Assembly (NCBI RefSeq): GCF_009296175.1
Contig: NZ_VOSK01000001.1
Location: 186,001-250,000, forward strand
From: Microvirga tunisiensis
GTDB taxonomy: Bacteria; Pseudomonadota; Alphaproteobacteria; Rhizobiales; Beijerinckiaceae
Reading direction: 5' to 3'
DNA length: 64,000 nt
Shown here: positions 35,098 through 43,083 of the stretch, in pieces
Numbering within the stretch: position 1 is the first letter of the stretch
Layout: the number at the start of each line of letters is the position of its first letter
Notes under the pieces: model-generated
Told to the model about the DNA's origin: nothing
The model's input: the letters and a program-made list of their open reading frames with translations, nothing else
Database searches by the model: none
Translations under genes and position numbers: made by a program

Positions 35098-36141
35098 GTG
35101 GTCGATCACTCTGGAAAAAAGGGAACGGAAGTTCCGAAGGGTAAGAAGAGCGCAGCGAAAGGGCGGGCGGCCGCGAGGGCTCGAGGGTCGGCAAAAAACA
35201 GGGGATCGGAGGATGCGACAATTTCCGCGCAGCCCCTTGAACCCGCCGGGACCAGCCAAGGGTCGTCTGGCGTTCTAACGTCGCCACTGGTGAGTGGCCT
35301 GATGGGTATGTTCGGGACGCAGCCCAACACGGACGCGGCCGCAGGCACCGAAGCTGTTAAGTCCCAGCTGGCGTCTGTGATTGGTGAGACCGCTTCGCGG
35401 AACCTGACACCGCTTGAATCCTGTCTGATGCTGGGCATCGCAGTCGTCGGGCGCGCGATCGTGTCGGGCACTCTGCCCCGGACCCAGGACGAGCTCATGC
35501 AGATCTTGCAGCAGGGAGTTCCGTCGGTAGGCCCAACAGCCCAGCCGGCGCGCGTTGAGCGGGACGTGGCGCCGATTGACGAGGCGGATGTCGAAGCAAT
35601 CCCGACGGCGGCAAGTGTCAAGGAGTCGATCGATGAGATCATCGCGAGGACGGTGTTCGACGACTACATCGTATCACTGATCGATGGCCGGCGGTTCCAG
35701 ACCCTGACCAGGCATCTGCGGTCAGCTCACAATATGACGCCGGAGGATTACCGGAAGAGGTTTGGACTGCCTGAATCCTATCCGATGACGGCGAAGAACT
35801 TCCGTGAAAAGCGGCGGGAGAAATCTCTTCAGATTGCCCAGGAATCGACCATGGAGGATGTGCCGTTCTACCTGATCGGCGATCCGAACTACTCAACGAT
35901 CGATGAGAAGTTCCCTGATCCAAGCGTTGATCAGATCGGGCGTCCAGTTGGCCGCCCGCCGACACGGGAGCGGGATACCGAAGGGCCGCTGCTCTCACAG
36001 GAAGCGGTCGACAGCATCCTGAGTGGCGTTTCTAAGAACGACCCCGACTTCCAGATCCTCTGGGACTATCGCGAGCGGATGTGGCCTAGCAACGAGAATG
36101 CGAAGGCAGGAGCCCGGGCTAGCGCACGTCGTCAGGGTTGA
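35098..36141 (+). CDS. MucR/Ros-like protein with AT-hook
   Basis: 347 residues; GTG at 35098 has GGGGA upstream, a TTG at 35086 is possible. N-terminus is Lys/Arg/Ala-rich (KGKKSAAKGRAAARARGSAK). Residues about 195-260 match the Ros/MucR domain (DDYIVSLIDGRRFQTLTRHL, then RSAHNMTPEDYRKRFGLPES). Both zinc Cys positions are replaced (Ser and Asp) while both His remain. A GRPVGRPP AT-hook follows near 295. The combination suggests an AT-rich-DNA silencer of enlarged form. More than twice the usual MucR length. Confidence 0.78.
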   Translation: MVDHSGKKGTEVPKGKKSAAKGRAAARARGSAKNRGSEDATISAQPLEPAGTSQGSSGVLTSPLVSGLMGMFGTQPNTDAAAGTEAVKSQLASVIGETASRNLTPLESCLMLGIAVVGRAIVSGTLPRTQDELMQILQQGVPSVGPTAQPARVERDVAPIDEADVEAIPTAASVKESIDEIIARTVFDDYIVSLIDGRRFQTLTRHLRSAHNMTPEDYRKRFGLPESYPMTAKNFREKRREKSLQIAQESTMEDVPFYLIGDPNYSTIDEKFPDPSVDQIGRPVGRPPTRERDTEGPLLSQEAVDSILSGVSKNDPDFQILWDYRERMWPSNENAKAGARASARRQG

Positions 36142-36499
36142 ATGCGTTAGGATCCAACAAGCCCTCCGCGTCAGAATGCGCGGGTGGAAGCATGGTTGGA
36201 ACCTGTGACTGCGCAACGCGGCGGGTCGGCATGGATTGCCGGCCCGTTTTGTTTTTTGTGGTCAGCCGGTGCTCGACCCAACTCGTAGCTCCGAGTGTGT
36301 CCTCTGCATCCGTTAAGGTTGAGGACGATTTGGCTTTCTGAGGCCCGACATCACGATCACTGGCGCCCAAGTCCGCGTCATGATCCACGTACGAGGTCGT
36401 AGCATTCGTGCTGAAGGCGTTGTCGAGCGTCTGGCATCCTCCGAGCGTCATGCAGGCGGCAAGAAGGGCGATGCGGACCTGTCCAGTTGTTGCGATCAT
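36119..36499 (-). CDS. Lipoprotein, 126 aa
   Basis: Type II signal peptide with lipobox (IALLAACMTLGGCQTLDNAF), then a Thr/Ser/Asp-rich, probably unstructured region and a Pro-containing tail (VPTMLPPAHSDAEGLLDPNA). The 3' end overlaps the convergent AT-hook gene by 23 bp. No family recognised; one of three lipoproteins in this region. Confidence 0.65.
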   Translation of the reverse strand: MIATTGQVRIALLAACMTLGGCQTLDNAFSTNATTSYVDHDADLGASDRDVGPQKAKSSSTLTDAEDTLGATSWVEHRLTTKNKTGRQSMPTRRVAQSQVPTMLPPAHSDAEGLLDPNAFNPDDVR

Positions 36500-36644
36500 C
36501 GAGATTCCACTGAAGCCAAATTCGTAAAGTGCAGGCTGGGCGTATCTGTTGGTTTATTGATCCCTTTTCGTTCGTGCAAGAATGACATCAGATGGAATTC
36601 TGCTTAGATGTTGGCAGCCTTCTTGGAAGCGAGGATTCCTATCA

Positions 36645-37598
36645 ATGTTCTTTTCCGCAGCGCGACAGATTCGCCTCGGGTCAATCGCTTTTGCTGCAGC
36701 CGTTTTTGTCGCCGGATGCTCACAGAATTCGATAGAACCCGGAGACGTTCAGGCTGTGCGGGATTCCTACGAGGACGTGGTATCGTCCTTGAGTGACAAT
36801 CCCGGTCAAGTCAGGGGCTTCTCCCTTGCTCTTTATCGCATCGCGGTTCCTGGAAAGTTCCCGGAGATTTCCGATGATTTCGACCCTTCCAAGCCCCTCC
36901 CGGTAGCGGTTGATCGCGGGGCGATGCCCGCAATTGGGACAGACACCTTTTTTGAAGCCATCGTCCAGGCCGCTCCGAAAGTTGCCGGGATGACGCCGGC
37001 AACCATCGTGAACAAGTATGTATCCGAAGATTCCATGTTGTTGAGCCGACAGGAGGCATGGGTCCGTGACTGGCAGGTTCGTAATCGGATTAGGGTGAGG
37101 AACGAGCGCCAAGAGGCCGAGCGGCGGCAACAGTTGCTATCGCAGTTCCATCCCATTCGACCGAGCTATTCATGGTGGCAGAGCAAGCCTGTGCTGCGCT
37201 TCTCGATTTTCAATCCTCTTGACGTGCCTCTAACCAAGGTCGGTATCGACCTGGATCTCTTTGATGCGAACGGTCAGGCTCTGGCATCAGGGTTTGTCGA
37301 GGGAGCTCTCCAGACCCCCTTGCAACCCGGCACCGAGACAACGGCAGCCTTTGATCTGTCTCGATATGAAGCATTCTCTAGGAGAGGCCTGCAGTCAGTG
37401 GTGGGTGGCTTCCAAGTTGTGCTGAAGGTCAAAAATGTTTGGTCAGGTCAGAAGAGCCTAATCGACACCAATAGTAATGTGGATGCCGTCGTTGAGGCCC
37501 GTCAGAACGCTGTCATCGATCTCCTGAGCAAAATCAGGGAAGCCCGCGAGAACTTGTCGAAGTTCCGTATTACCTTCGACGAGGGGAAGACATCATGA
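36645..37598 (+). CDS. Lipoprotein, 317 aa
   Basis: ATG 36645 (MFFSAARQIRLGSIAFAAAV) begins a type II signal peptide with lipobox VAGC. The mature part has a helical region (EAWVRDWQVRNRIRVRNERQ) followed by a beta-sandwich-like segment (VLRFSIFNPLDVPLTKVGID, LYF-type strands to GGFQVVLKVKNVW). No family recognised. The stop overlaps the EndA-like gene start by four bases (ATGA), so the lipoprotein and that exported protein are coupled. Confidence 0.65.
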   Translation: MFFSAARQIRLGSIAFAAAVFVAGCSQNSIEPGDVQAVRDSYEDVVSSLSDNPGQVRGFSLALYRIAVPGKFPEISDDFDPSKPLPVAVDRGAMPAIGTDTFFEAIVQAAPKVAGMTPATIVNKYVSEDSMLLSRQEAWVRDWQVRNRIRVRNERQEAERRQQLLSQFHPIRPSYSWWQSKPVLRFSIFNPLDVPLTKVGIDLDLFDANGQALASGFVEGALQTPLQPGTETTAAFDLSRYEAFSRRGLQSVVGGFQVVLKVKNVWSGQKSLIDTNSNVDAVVEARQNAVIDLLSKIREARENLSKFRITFDEGKTS

Positions 37599-38503
37599 GG
37601 ACCTGGGGCCTGGCTAGAGGAGTGTCGTGGAAGGCCGCCATCGTGGCGGCGATCTCTGCTCAACTCATCGCCGGCAGCCCGAGCTGGGCACTGGATAGTG
37701 AGACGGTGCGCTTGGACAAGGCGATCGCAGATGCTGGGGGCGAGGCGGCTGCCAGGGACATGTCGAATGCGCTCTTGACCATCTACGGGCGGCTGGCGTC
37801 CGAGGGGCTCACGACAAGTAGGGATGGCGCTGTGCCCGTGGCAAAGGACGGCGCGAGAGATGACATTTGTGGCTGTCGCTTCGGCCCGGATGGGCGAGCC
37901 ATCCACCCTGAACTCTGTGAACCGATCGATCGGAGCGGAAGCGAGGATCTCGCGCGATCCGGGATCGTCCGGGTGATAACCCGTGAGCAGCTCGGGGCGA
38001 CCCGTCAGTGCTTCAAGGAAGGATCCCCGCGATGCGTCATGGGAAGGAACCTCAAGTATGTCGGACTGCGCTGTTGCAGTGATTCAGATACGGAATTTCG
38101 AGCCATGGAGCGGGATCCGCACCTGGTGCTACTGGCGCCACTGCCTGTGGCTGACCGACTGTCTAGACTGCAGATAGGCAATGTTGAGAATCCCAAGCAA
38201 CCATGGCAGGCCTGTGAAGTCGCGGTTGACCAAGAGCACTTTGCCCCGCCCGCGCGGTTGAACGGCTTCATTGCCCGGGCCATGCTGTATGCCGCCGACC
38301 GGTATAAGGTGCAGGTGGAGTATCCGCTTGGAACCTTGAAGAGGGTATCAGATCAAAACCCGCCTGAGGCTTGGGAGATGCGCCGGAACGAACTGATTGC
38401 TGAGATAAGTCGGTCATATCGCGTTGTTGGCCCCAATCGCTTCATTACGGAGGCCGCGAAAGCCAGCGGAGCCATCAGACCGGAGACGGTGCAAGGGCGG
38501 TAG
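37595..38503 (+). CDS. EndA-like exported protein lacking catalytic His
   Basis: 302 residues with signal peptide (VSWKAAIVAAISAQLIAGSPS). Resembles endonuclease I (EndA/NucM, PF04231): DICGCRFGPDGR, the GRNLKYVGLRCC Cys region, RDPHLVLLAPLPVADRLS for the metal-site loop, FAPPARLNGFIARAMLYAADRY and the Asn-containing RRNELIAEISRSYRVVGPNRFI end. The position of the catalytic WEHV(V)P motif reads RVITREQLG, so the general-base His is missing. Likely a pseudoenzyme with structural role, coupled to the lipoprotein upstream. Confidence 0.7.
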   Translation: MRTWGLARGVSWKAAIVAAISAQLIAGSPSWALDSETVRLDKAIADAGGEAAARDMSNALLTIYGRLASEGLTTSRDGAVPVAKDGARDDICGCRFGPDGRAIHPELCEPIDRSGSEDLARSGIVRVITREQLGATRQCFKEGSPRCVMGRNLKYVGLRCCSDSDTEFRAMERDPHLVLLAPLPVADRLSRLQIGNVENPKQPWQACEVAVDQEHFAPPARLNGFIARAMLYAADRYKVQVEYPLGTLKRVSDQNPPEAWEMRRNELIAEISRSYRVVGPNRFITEAAKASGAIRPETVQGR

Positions 38504-38522
38504 AAGAGCCTACTGGAACTCG

Positions 38523-38548
38523 GCGCGGCAGCTGTCTTGTTGCCGCGC
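38523..38548. terminator. Hairpin between EndA-like and rseP genes
   Basis: GCGCGGCA/TGCCGCGC 8-bp stem with a ten-base loop between convergent genes. Confidence 0.6.
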
Positions 38549-38574
38549 GACGCTCCGATTGGCTCGAGATAGCC

Positions 38575-39603
38575 TTAGGGTGTTGGAAACGAAAGAAGTA
38601 TGATCTTCTGGAGATCGCTCCAGGTCACAAGTATGCCCGTAAAGGCGATGACGGCGACTGAGATGCCCGCCAATGCGTTCTCAACGCTGCGGCTCGCAGG
38701 CTTTTTAACGCAACTCTCAATGGCATAAAGCAGAATCCGCCCCCCGTCGAACAACGGGACGGGCAGGAGATTGACAAGAGCAAGGCCAAGGTTGAGGTGG
38801 GCGAGAAGCAGAAGGACGGTAAGCAGGGCCTCTTCGCTTTGAACCGCTTTGCCCGTGACATGAGCAATCCCGACTGGGCCAGAGAAGACCTCGATCGGAT
38901 TGCCTCCCATGCTGTAGACCAGTGCCGGGATGTTGAAGATTCCGACAGAGGCGGAGACCATCTGCTTCATGGCGAGAACGAACGACTTGGGGAGGTCGGA
39001 GCGCGCATGTTCCCGGTTGAAGACCAGGCCATACTTGCCGTCAGCCTTCAGGACGTCGAGCTCCATCAGAGATCCGCTGCGGTCGAGTTGAAAGCGATCG
39101 ATGCCGTCAGGATCGCCGAAGTGGCTCGCCGCATAGAGATCGTCGACGGACGAGATTGCCACTCCGTTAATCGAGACAATGCGGTCGCCCGGGTGAATGT
39201 CAGCCAATTGGGCTCCGCTGCCCGGAACAGTCGCAAGGATGGTGGTCGAGGACCAGGTAAGACCGGCATAGAAGACGGCGACGAAGAAAACGAATGATGC
39301 CAGGATATTGAAGCTCGGCCCGGCGAATGCAACGGTAATGCGGGAAAGGCCGGATGCTTTGCGGAAACTTTTCTCGCCGGTCTCCGCAAATCGCACATAC
39401 CCGCCGAGCGGAAGGGCACGAATGGTCCAGAGATTGTGCTTCCCCTGGTCGCGCCGAAGCAGAGGGCCAAAGCCGATGGAGAACTCCTCAACCTTGATCC
39501 CCAGCCATCTGGCGACCCAGTAATGTCCTGCCTCATGGATTGTAACAACCACGGTCATGATGAACAGGAAGGGCAAAATCGTGATCAAAATGGTTTCGGC
39601 CAT
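38575..39603 (-). CDS. rseP: RseP-family site-2 protease
   Basis: 342 residues. Zinc motif HEAGH (H23-H27) in the first membrane helix, PLGGYVRF, a PDZ domain (about 120-190; HPGDRIVSINGVAISSVDDL) and the second metal-site loop LLPVPLFDGGRIL with the Asp ligand. M50 proteases cut anti-sigma factors or signal-peptide remnants within the membrane. Chromosomal copies sit between dxr and bamA; here it stands alone on an accessory replicon next to exported proteins and lipoproteins. Its promoter region contains two copies of an AACCCC(A/C)TAG-like motif. Confidence 0.93.
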   Translation of the reverse strand: MAETILITILPFLFIMTVVVTIHEAGHYWVARWLGIKVEEFSIGFGPLLRRDQGKHNLWTIRALPLGGYVRFAETGEKSFRKASGLSRITVAFAGPSFNILASFVFFVAVFYAGLTWSSTTILATVPGSGAQLADIHPGDRIVSINGVAISSVDDLYAASHFGDPDGIDRFQLDRSGSLMELDVLKADGKYGLVFNREHARSDLPKSFVLAMKQMVSASVGIFNIPALVYSMGGNPIEVFSGPVGIAHVTGKAVQSEEALLTVLLLLAHLNLGLALVNLLPVPLFDGGRILLYAIESCVKKPASRSVENALAGISVAVIAFTGILVTWSDLQKIILLSFPTP

Positions 39604-39620
39604 GATGGCTCCAAGGCGGA

Positions 39621-39711
39621 CTAGTGGGGTTTGCTATCTATTTCTAATGGGGTTCTATGCCTGAGGTGAAGCGGTTTGTATAATGGCTTCACCCCTTTTG
39701 TGGGGTTTTAG
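39621..39711. promoter_or_regulatory. Divergent promoter region of rseP and the 39742 operon
   Basis: Contains CTAATGGGGTTCTA and CTAGTGGGGTTTGCTA on the plus strand (reverse: AACCCCATTAG, AACCCCACTAG), and an inverted repeat GGTGAAGC/GCTTCACC (39665-39672, 39686-39693) around a TATAAT (39679-39684). An inverted repeat flanking a -10 element is a classical repressor-site arrangement. Confidence 0.5.
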
Positions 39712-39741
39712 ATTCTACCCACATGATCCAGCGAGGACGTT

Positions 39742-40290
39742 TTGAACCAGTCGAACGATGAAGATCGGACCACAGGTCCAGACGAAGGCGGGGCTGATAT
39801 TGACGAGGCCTATGAGGCGTCATCGGCCGGACATGACGCGACGTCTGCGGAAGCTGATCCAGCAGGTGACGCATCGAACATGGCTGAGCCTGAGTTTTCC
39901 GGGGAAGGGGCGGAGATGCTAAATTCGCCATCCCTCGACGTCACGGCGGACGGATCTTTAATGCCTCAGTCGGGCTTCCACGATGATCCGTACATCGAAT
40001 TCGATAACGTCACTCGCAAGGAGATCATGCGGATGACGACGGACAATTCAATGAGATTCTATCAAGCCGTCGTGATCAAGGATCATGAGCTTTTGCCTAT
40101 TGAGGAAGGAGCCCGACTGTTCGGAGCTGTCCTTCAGCACATTGTCATGGGGCTGAGCCAGACATTGAGTGACCAGGAGATGGGACTTCGGTTCGACGAA
40201 TTCGCCAGGCGGCAGAACGGAGAAGACCCGTGGCATCTTTCTATCCGCCGTGAGCGGTTTCGTATTGAGACCTCACGAGGGGAAGGATGA
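39742..40290 (+). CDS. Hypothetical protein, 182 aa
   Basis: TTG start five bases after GAGG. The first 85 residues are acidic and low complexity; the remainder is folded (EFDNVTRKEIMRMTTDNSMR, EEGARLFGAVLQHIVMGLSQ). No family recognised. Stop overlaps the P-loop ATPase start by four bases, so the two are a translationally coupled pair. Confidence 0.55.
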   Translation: MNQSNDEDRTTGPDEGGADIDEAYEASSAGHDATSAEADPAGDASNMAEPEFSGEGAEMLNSPSLDVTADGSLMPQSGFHDDPYIEFDNVTRKEIMRMTTDNSMRFYQAVVIKDHELLPIEEGARLFGAVLQHIVMGLSQTLSDQEMGLRFDEFARRQNGEDPWHLSIRRERFRIETSRGEG

Positions 40291-40946
40291 GTGCCATGAA
40301 CGATCCAGAGGTGATGCGGCACTTTATGAGCTCCCTGCCACGGGCCGGATTGGTCCGCCTTCTGGGTGAGTCAGGTGCTGGGCGGACCTCGGTGGCACTT
40401 AGGATTGCCGAGGCGCTGACCTCGGCATCAGGACACAGCTCGGGGAAATGCGTGGCCCTGATTGACACCTTGGGGCACGGTAAAGAAGCCCTTGAAGGCG
40501 TGCTTCCCAAGGCGCTCGATGCCGATCGCGTGGTCTACTACCAGGGCGCGGGGATGTGCACGGCGATGGGCGTGGCGAGGCATCTCTGCTTTAAGCCGGA
40601 TATTGCCGTCGTGGTCATTGACGACTTATTAGGGCTTGATCCCGCAACCGGTCCTGAGGGTACTGGCTCGTTCGGATCGATGGTTCGCCGGCAGATCAAC
40701 GTACTGGCGTCGGCCTGTCTGTCCCAGAATGTGCTCGGAATCTTAGTGGATCGGCTGTCACCTTCCTGGCTCTCAAGAGAACCTATCGGTTGTTCAACCT
40801 ATATTGTGTCGGCTGTGAAGCATTCAGGAGTGGGCGGCCGCGGATATCAACTTCGCCGTGTTGGAAATATCGATCCGTCCCGACCAAGCGACGTGATCAT
40901 TCCTGCTGTATCAATCGGAAATGAGCGGCTTGCGGAAGTTGCCTGA
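40287..40946 (+). CDS. RecA-fold P-loop ATPase, 219 aa
   Basis: Walker A LLGESGAGRTSVALRIAEAL at about residue 26 and Walker B IAVVVIDDLLGL near residue 110. Total length and the GESGAGRTS motif recall small RecA/RadA-like ATPases of phages and plasmids, used for recombination or DNA-associated switching. The following terminator is strong. Coupled to the upstream acidic protein. Confidence 0.65.
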   Translation: MSAMNDPEVMRHFMSSLPRAGLVRLLGESGAGRTSVALRIAEALTSASGHSSGKCVALIDTLGHGKEALEGVLPKALDADRVVYYQGAGMCTAMGVARHLCFKPDIAVVVIDDLLGLDPATGPEGTGSFGSMVRRQINVLASACLSQNVLGILVDRLSPSWLSREPIGCSTYIVSAVKHSGVGGRGYQLRRVGNIDPSRPSDVIIPAVSIGNERLAEVA

Positions 40947-40994
40947 GCTGGCGGACTGCCACGGACTTCTACGGTGTACCTGACTTAAAAAAAT

Positions 40995-41029
40995 GAAAGA
41001 GGGCGCGAACTCATTTCGGGCCCTCTTTC
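40995..41029 (+). terminator. Terminator after the ATPase operon
   Basis: GAAAGAGGGC and GCCCTCTTTC form a 10-bp stem with a 15-base loop, ending CTTTCT on the plus strand. Confidence 0.7.
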
Positions 41030-41088
41030 TGGCGTCTTCATCTTGCGGAGCATTCGAAGATTATGTGAAGGCCGCCATGGGCGAACGG

Positions 41089-41310
41089 TCAAACGTCGTT
41101 CTCGATCAGGTCATCAAGTGAATACTGGAAATCGGAGAGAGCCTCGAGGCCGGCTTCGAGCTCGGCATCATAGCGGTCGTTGGTGCTGTTGGGATCGATC
41201 TCGCGAGCAAACTCGGTCTCAAGATCCTCGATAGGGGATACGCGATGATTGCCGGTTAGGCGGGCAAGAACCTCATCTTCACGAGTTCTGCCGGAGAAGG
41301 CTGTGTCCAC
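41089..41310 (-). CDS. Small acidic protein, 73 aa
   Basis: GTG start with AGGAG seven bases upstream. Acidic (IDPNSTNDRYDAELEAGLEA, SLDDLIENDV) and helical. No family recognised. Leader holds ATACCCCAATAGGAGC, where a variant of the recurrent motif merges with the ribosome-binding site. Confidence 0.5.
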   Translation of the reverse strand: MDTAFSGRTREDEVLARLTGNHRVSPIEDLETEFAREIDPNSTNDRYDAELEAGLEALSDFQYSLDDLIENDV

Positions 41311-41434
41311 GGGAATGCTCCTATTGGGGTATTGGAATCTGATGTGTGAGCATCAGTTTAGTCTAATTTTCGCCATAAAGCACATCAGATTGCAAAGTGC
41401 TCGGTCAAAGGCCATTTACGGTAAAGAAGAGTAT

Positions 41435-43000
41435 TTAACGTCCATGCGAGGCCTCGGCATTGCGGGGGCCTGCATAGCGCCGCCGGCGGACGGACTCTCC
41501 CTGGTGGGTCTCTGGTAAGCTCTTGTCTTTCCTTTCATTTTGCGAGCGGTCCGGCCCAAGTGCGGACGATCCTAGATGCCCTGCGGCGAGCCCCGCAATT
41601 GCACCAAACGCGGTGAGAATCTGCTGTGTATTAATGTGCGCTGGTGCGATTTCGACCCGGGCGTTAAGGGATTTGTCACCGGTTGCTCTAATAGTGCCCG
41701 GTTGCTCCGTGCGATGTCCGGCAGATCCGTTTTCCCGAGCCTTCAAAAGGACATCAAGGCTGTCGCGTAGAACGGCTTTACGGGTTTCTGGGACAAGAAG
41801 AGCACTCTCACGCTGGAGCTTCGTTTCGACGTTTGCGACGGCATCCTGCCGCTGAGCGACTGTCTCCAGCAGCTCGTCCTTTTTTGACTGAAGCTGTTGG
41901 GCTTCCACCGCGAGCTCCGAGACTGTCTTCAAGTTCTGGGCATATCGGGTGAGCAGCTGAAACGCTTGGCCGCTATTGATGATGGCGATGTTGTCGCGGC
42001 TGGTGGCCTGCTCTGATGTTTCGAGGAAACCCGGCTGCCGATTGGGCTGGCCGAAGAGGGCGGGGCGCTTGGTCAGGTTATCTAGGGTTTGTTCCGACCC
42101 GATCCGCTGCGCACTCATTTCGAGATTGGATAGGAATTGATCGGGCTGCCTCAGGAAACCGATCTCTCGAAGGGCTTGGGCGATCTCCGCATTATCCTGG
42201 ATGAGGGTCCTAGAGCGAATCTCCCGTTCCTCACAGGCCCGGTCGATCAGGCCGGTCTTGCGGTCGGTCTCGTCCTTTTCCTCTTCCAGGCGCCGACGGG
42301 CTTCGATCAGATCGGCGTCAATGACCTCAAACAAAGCCTTCTTCAGTTCGGTGTCGAAGTCTGACTTGATGATGCGGTCAATGGTCGATTCCGCCCGATC
42401 AGGGGCAAGATGGCCTTCTTCTGCAATGATCTGGCTGATCTTAGCGACTGCCTCATGTCCATTCTGGAAAGCCGGCATGGCATCTCGACGCTTGGAAGCA
42501 GAATCTCCCAGATCAAGCTCGATGACGTTTAGCCCCGCCTCGCGGGCGCGGCTGACGAATGCCTTGTACCCGTCTTCACTGAAGATCAGGTCTGCAGTGA
42601 CGGGCTTCTCCTGAGAGGTCATGGCCTTAGCCATGAGCTTCTCGAAATCCTGAGCATTCTTGCTGGAGTAGATTGGGCGTTCACCACGCTCAGGCATAGT
42701 GCCTTCACGGACGCCGGGACCAGCGATCATGCATGTCACGGCCCGAATGCCTTTGACAGTGCGGCCGATGCTCGTCCCTATCGCGTCATAGGTGAGGTCG
42801 ACTAGGCGACGGTTAGACGTTTTCTTGGGCTTCAGCATATGCCAAGCGGCATTCCAGACGACGACCGTTCCGACCGCTGCGCCTGCCACGCCCAAAGTAG
42901 TTGGGGCAAGAGTTGCGAAGAGGCCGGCTCCAATAAGTTTGGTTGCTGCCACTTCGCCGATCGCTGTGATAGCGCCTGCTTTGAAGATTCCTCGTTTCAA
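41435..43000 (-). CDS. Membrane-anchored coiled-coil protein, 521 aa
   Basis: N-terminal hydrophobic region (AITAIGEVAATKLIGAGLFA, LGVAGAAVGTVVVWNAAWHM) anchoring the protein, then a mixed domain (VTADLIFSEDGYKAFVSRAR) and long helical coiled-coil segments (DADLIEARRRLEEEKDETDR, VEAQQLQSKKDELLETVAQR). C-terminus has a second hydrophobic stretch (ILTAFGAIAGLAAGHLG) and basic tail. No family recognised. Lies just downstream of dnaE on the same strand (83-bp gap). Confidence 0.6.
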   Translation of the reverse strand: MKRGIFKAGAITAIGEVAATKLIGAGLFATLAPTTLGVAGAAVGTVVVWNAAWHMLKPKKTSNRRLVDLTYDAIGTSIGRTVKGIRAVTCMIAGPGVREGTMPERGERPIYSSKNAQDFEKLMAKAMTSQEKPVTADLIFSEDGYKAFVSRAREAGLNVIELDLGDSASKRRDAMPAFQNGHEAVAKISQIIAEEGHLAPDRAESTIDRIIKSDFDTELKKALFEVIDADLIEARRRLEEEKDETDRKTGLIDRACEEREIRSRTLIQDNAEIAQALREIGFLRQPDQFLSNLEMSAQRIGSEQTLDNLTKRPALFGQPNRQPGFLETSEQATSRDNIAIINSGQAFQLLTRYAQNLKTVSELAVEAQQLQSKKDELLETVAQRQDAVANVETKLQRESALLVPETRKAVLRDSLDVLLKARENGSAGHRTEQPGTIRATGDKSLNARVEIAPAHINTQQILTAFGAIAGLAAGHLGSSALGPDRSQNERKDKSLPETHQGESVRRRRYAGPRNAEASHGR

Positions 43001-43083
43001 GGTTGCCCCCGTTTTGATGCCTTCTATGAATTATACCTTTCCTTGATAAACGATGAAAACGATTAGATGGCTTGATCCCCTTT

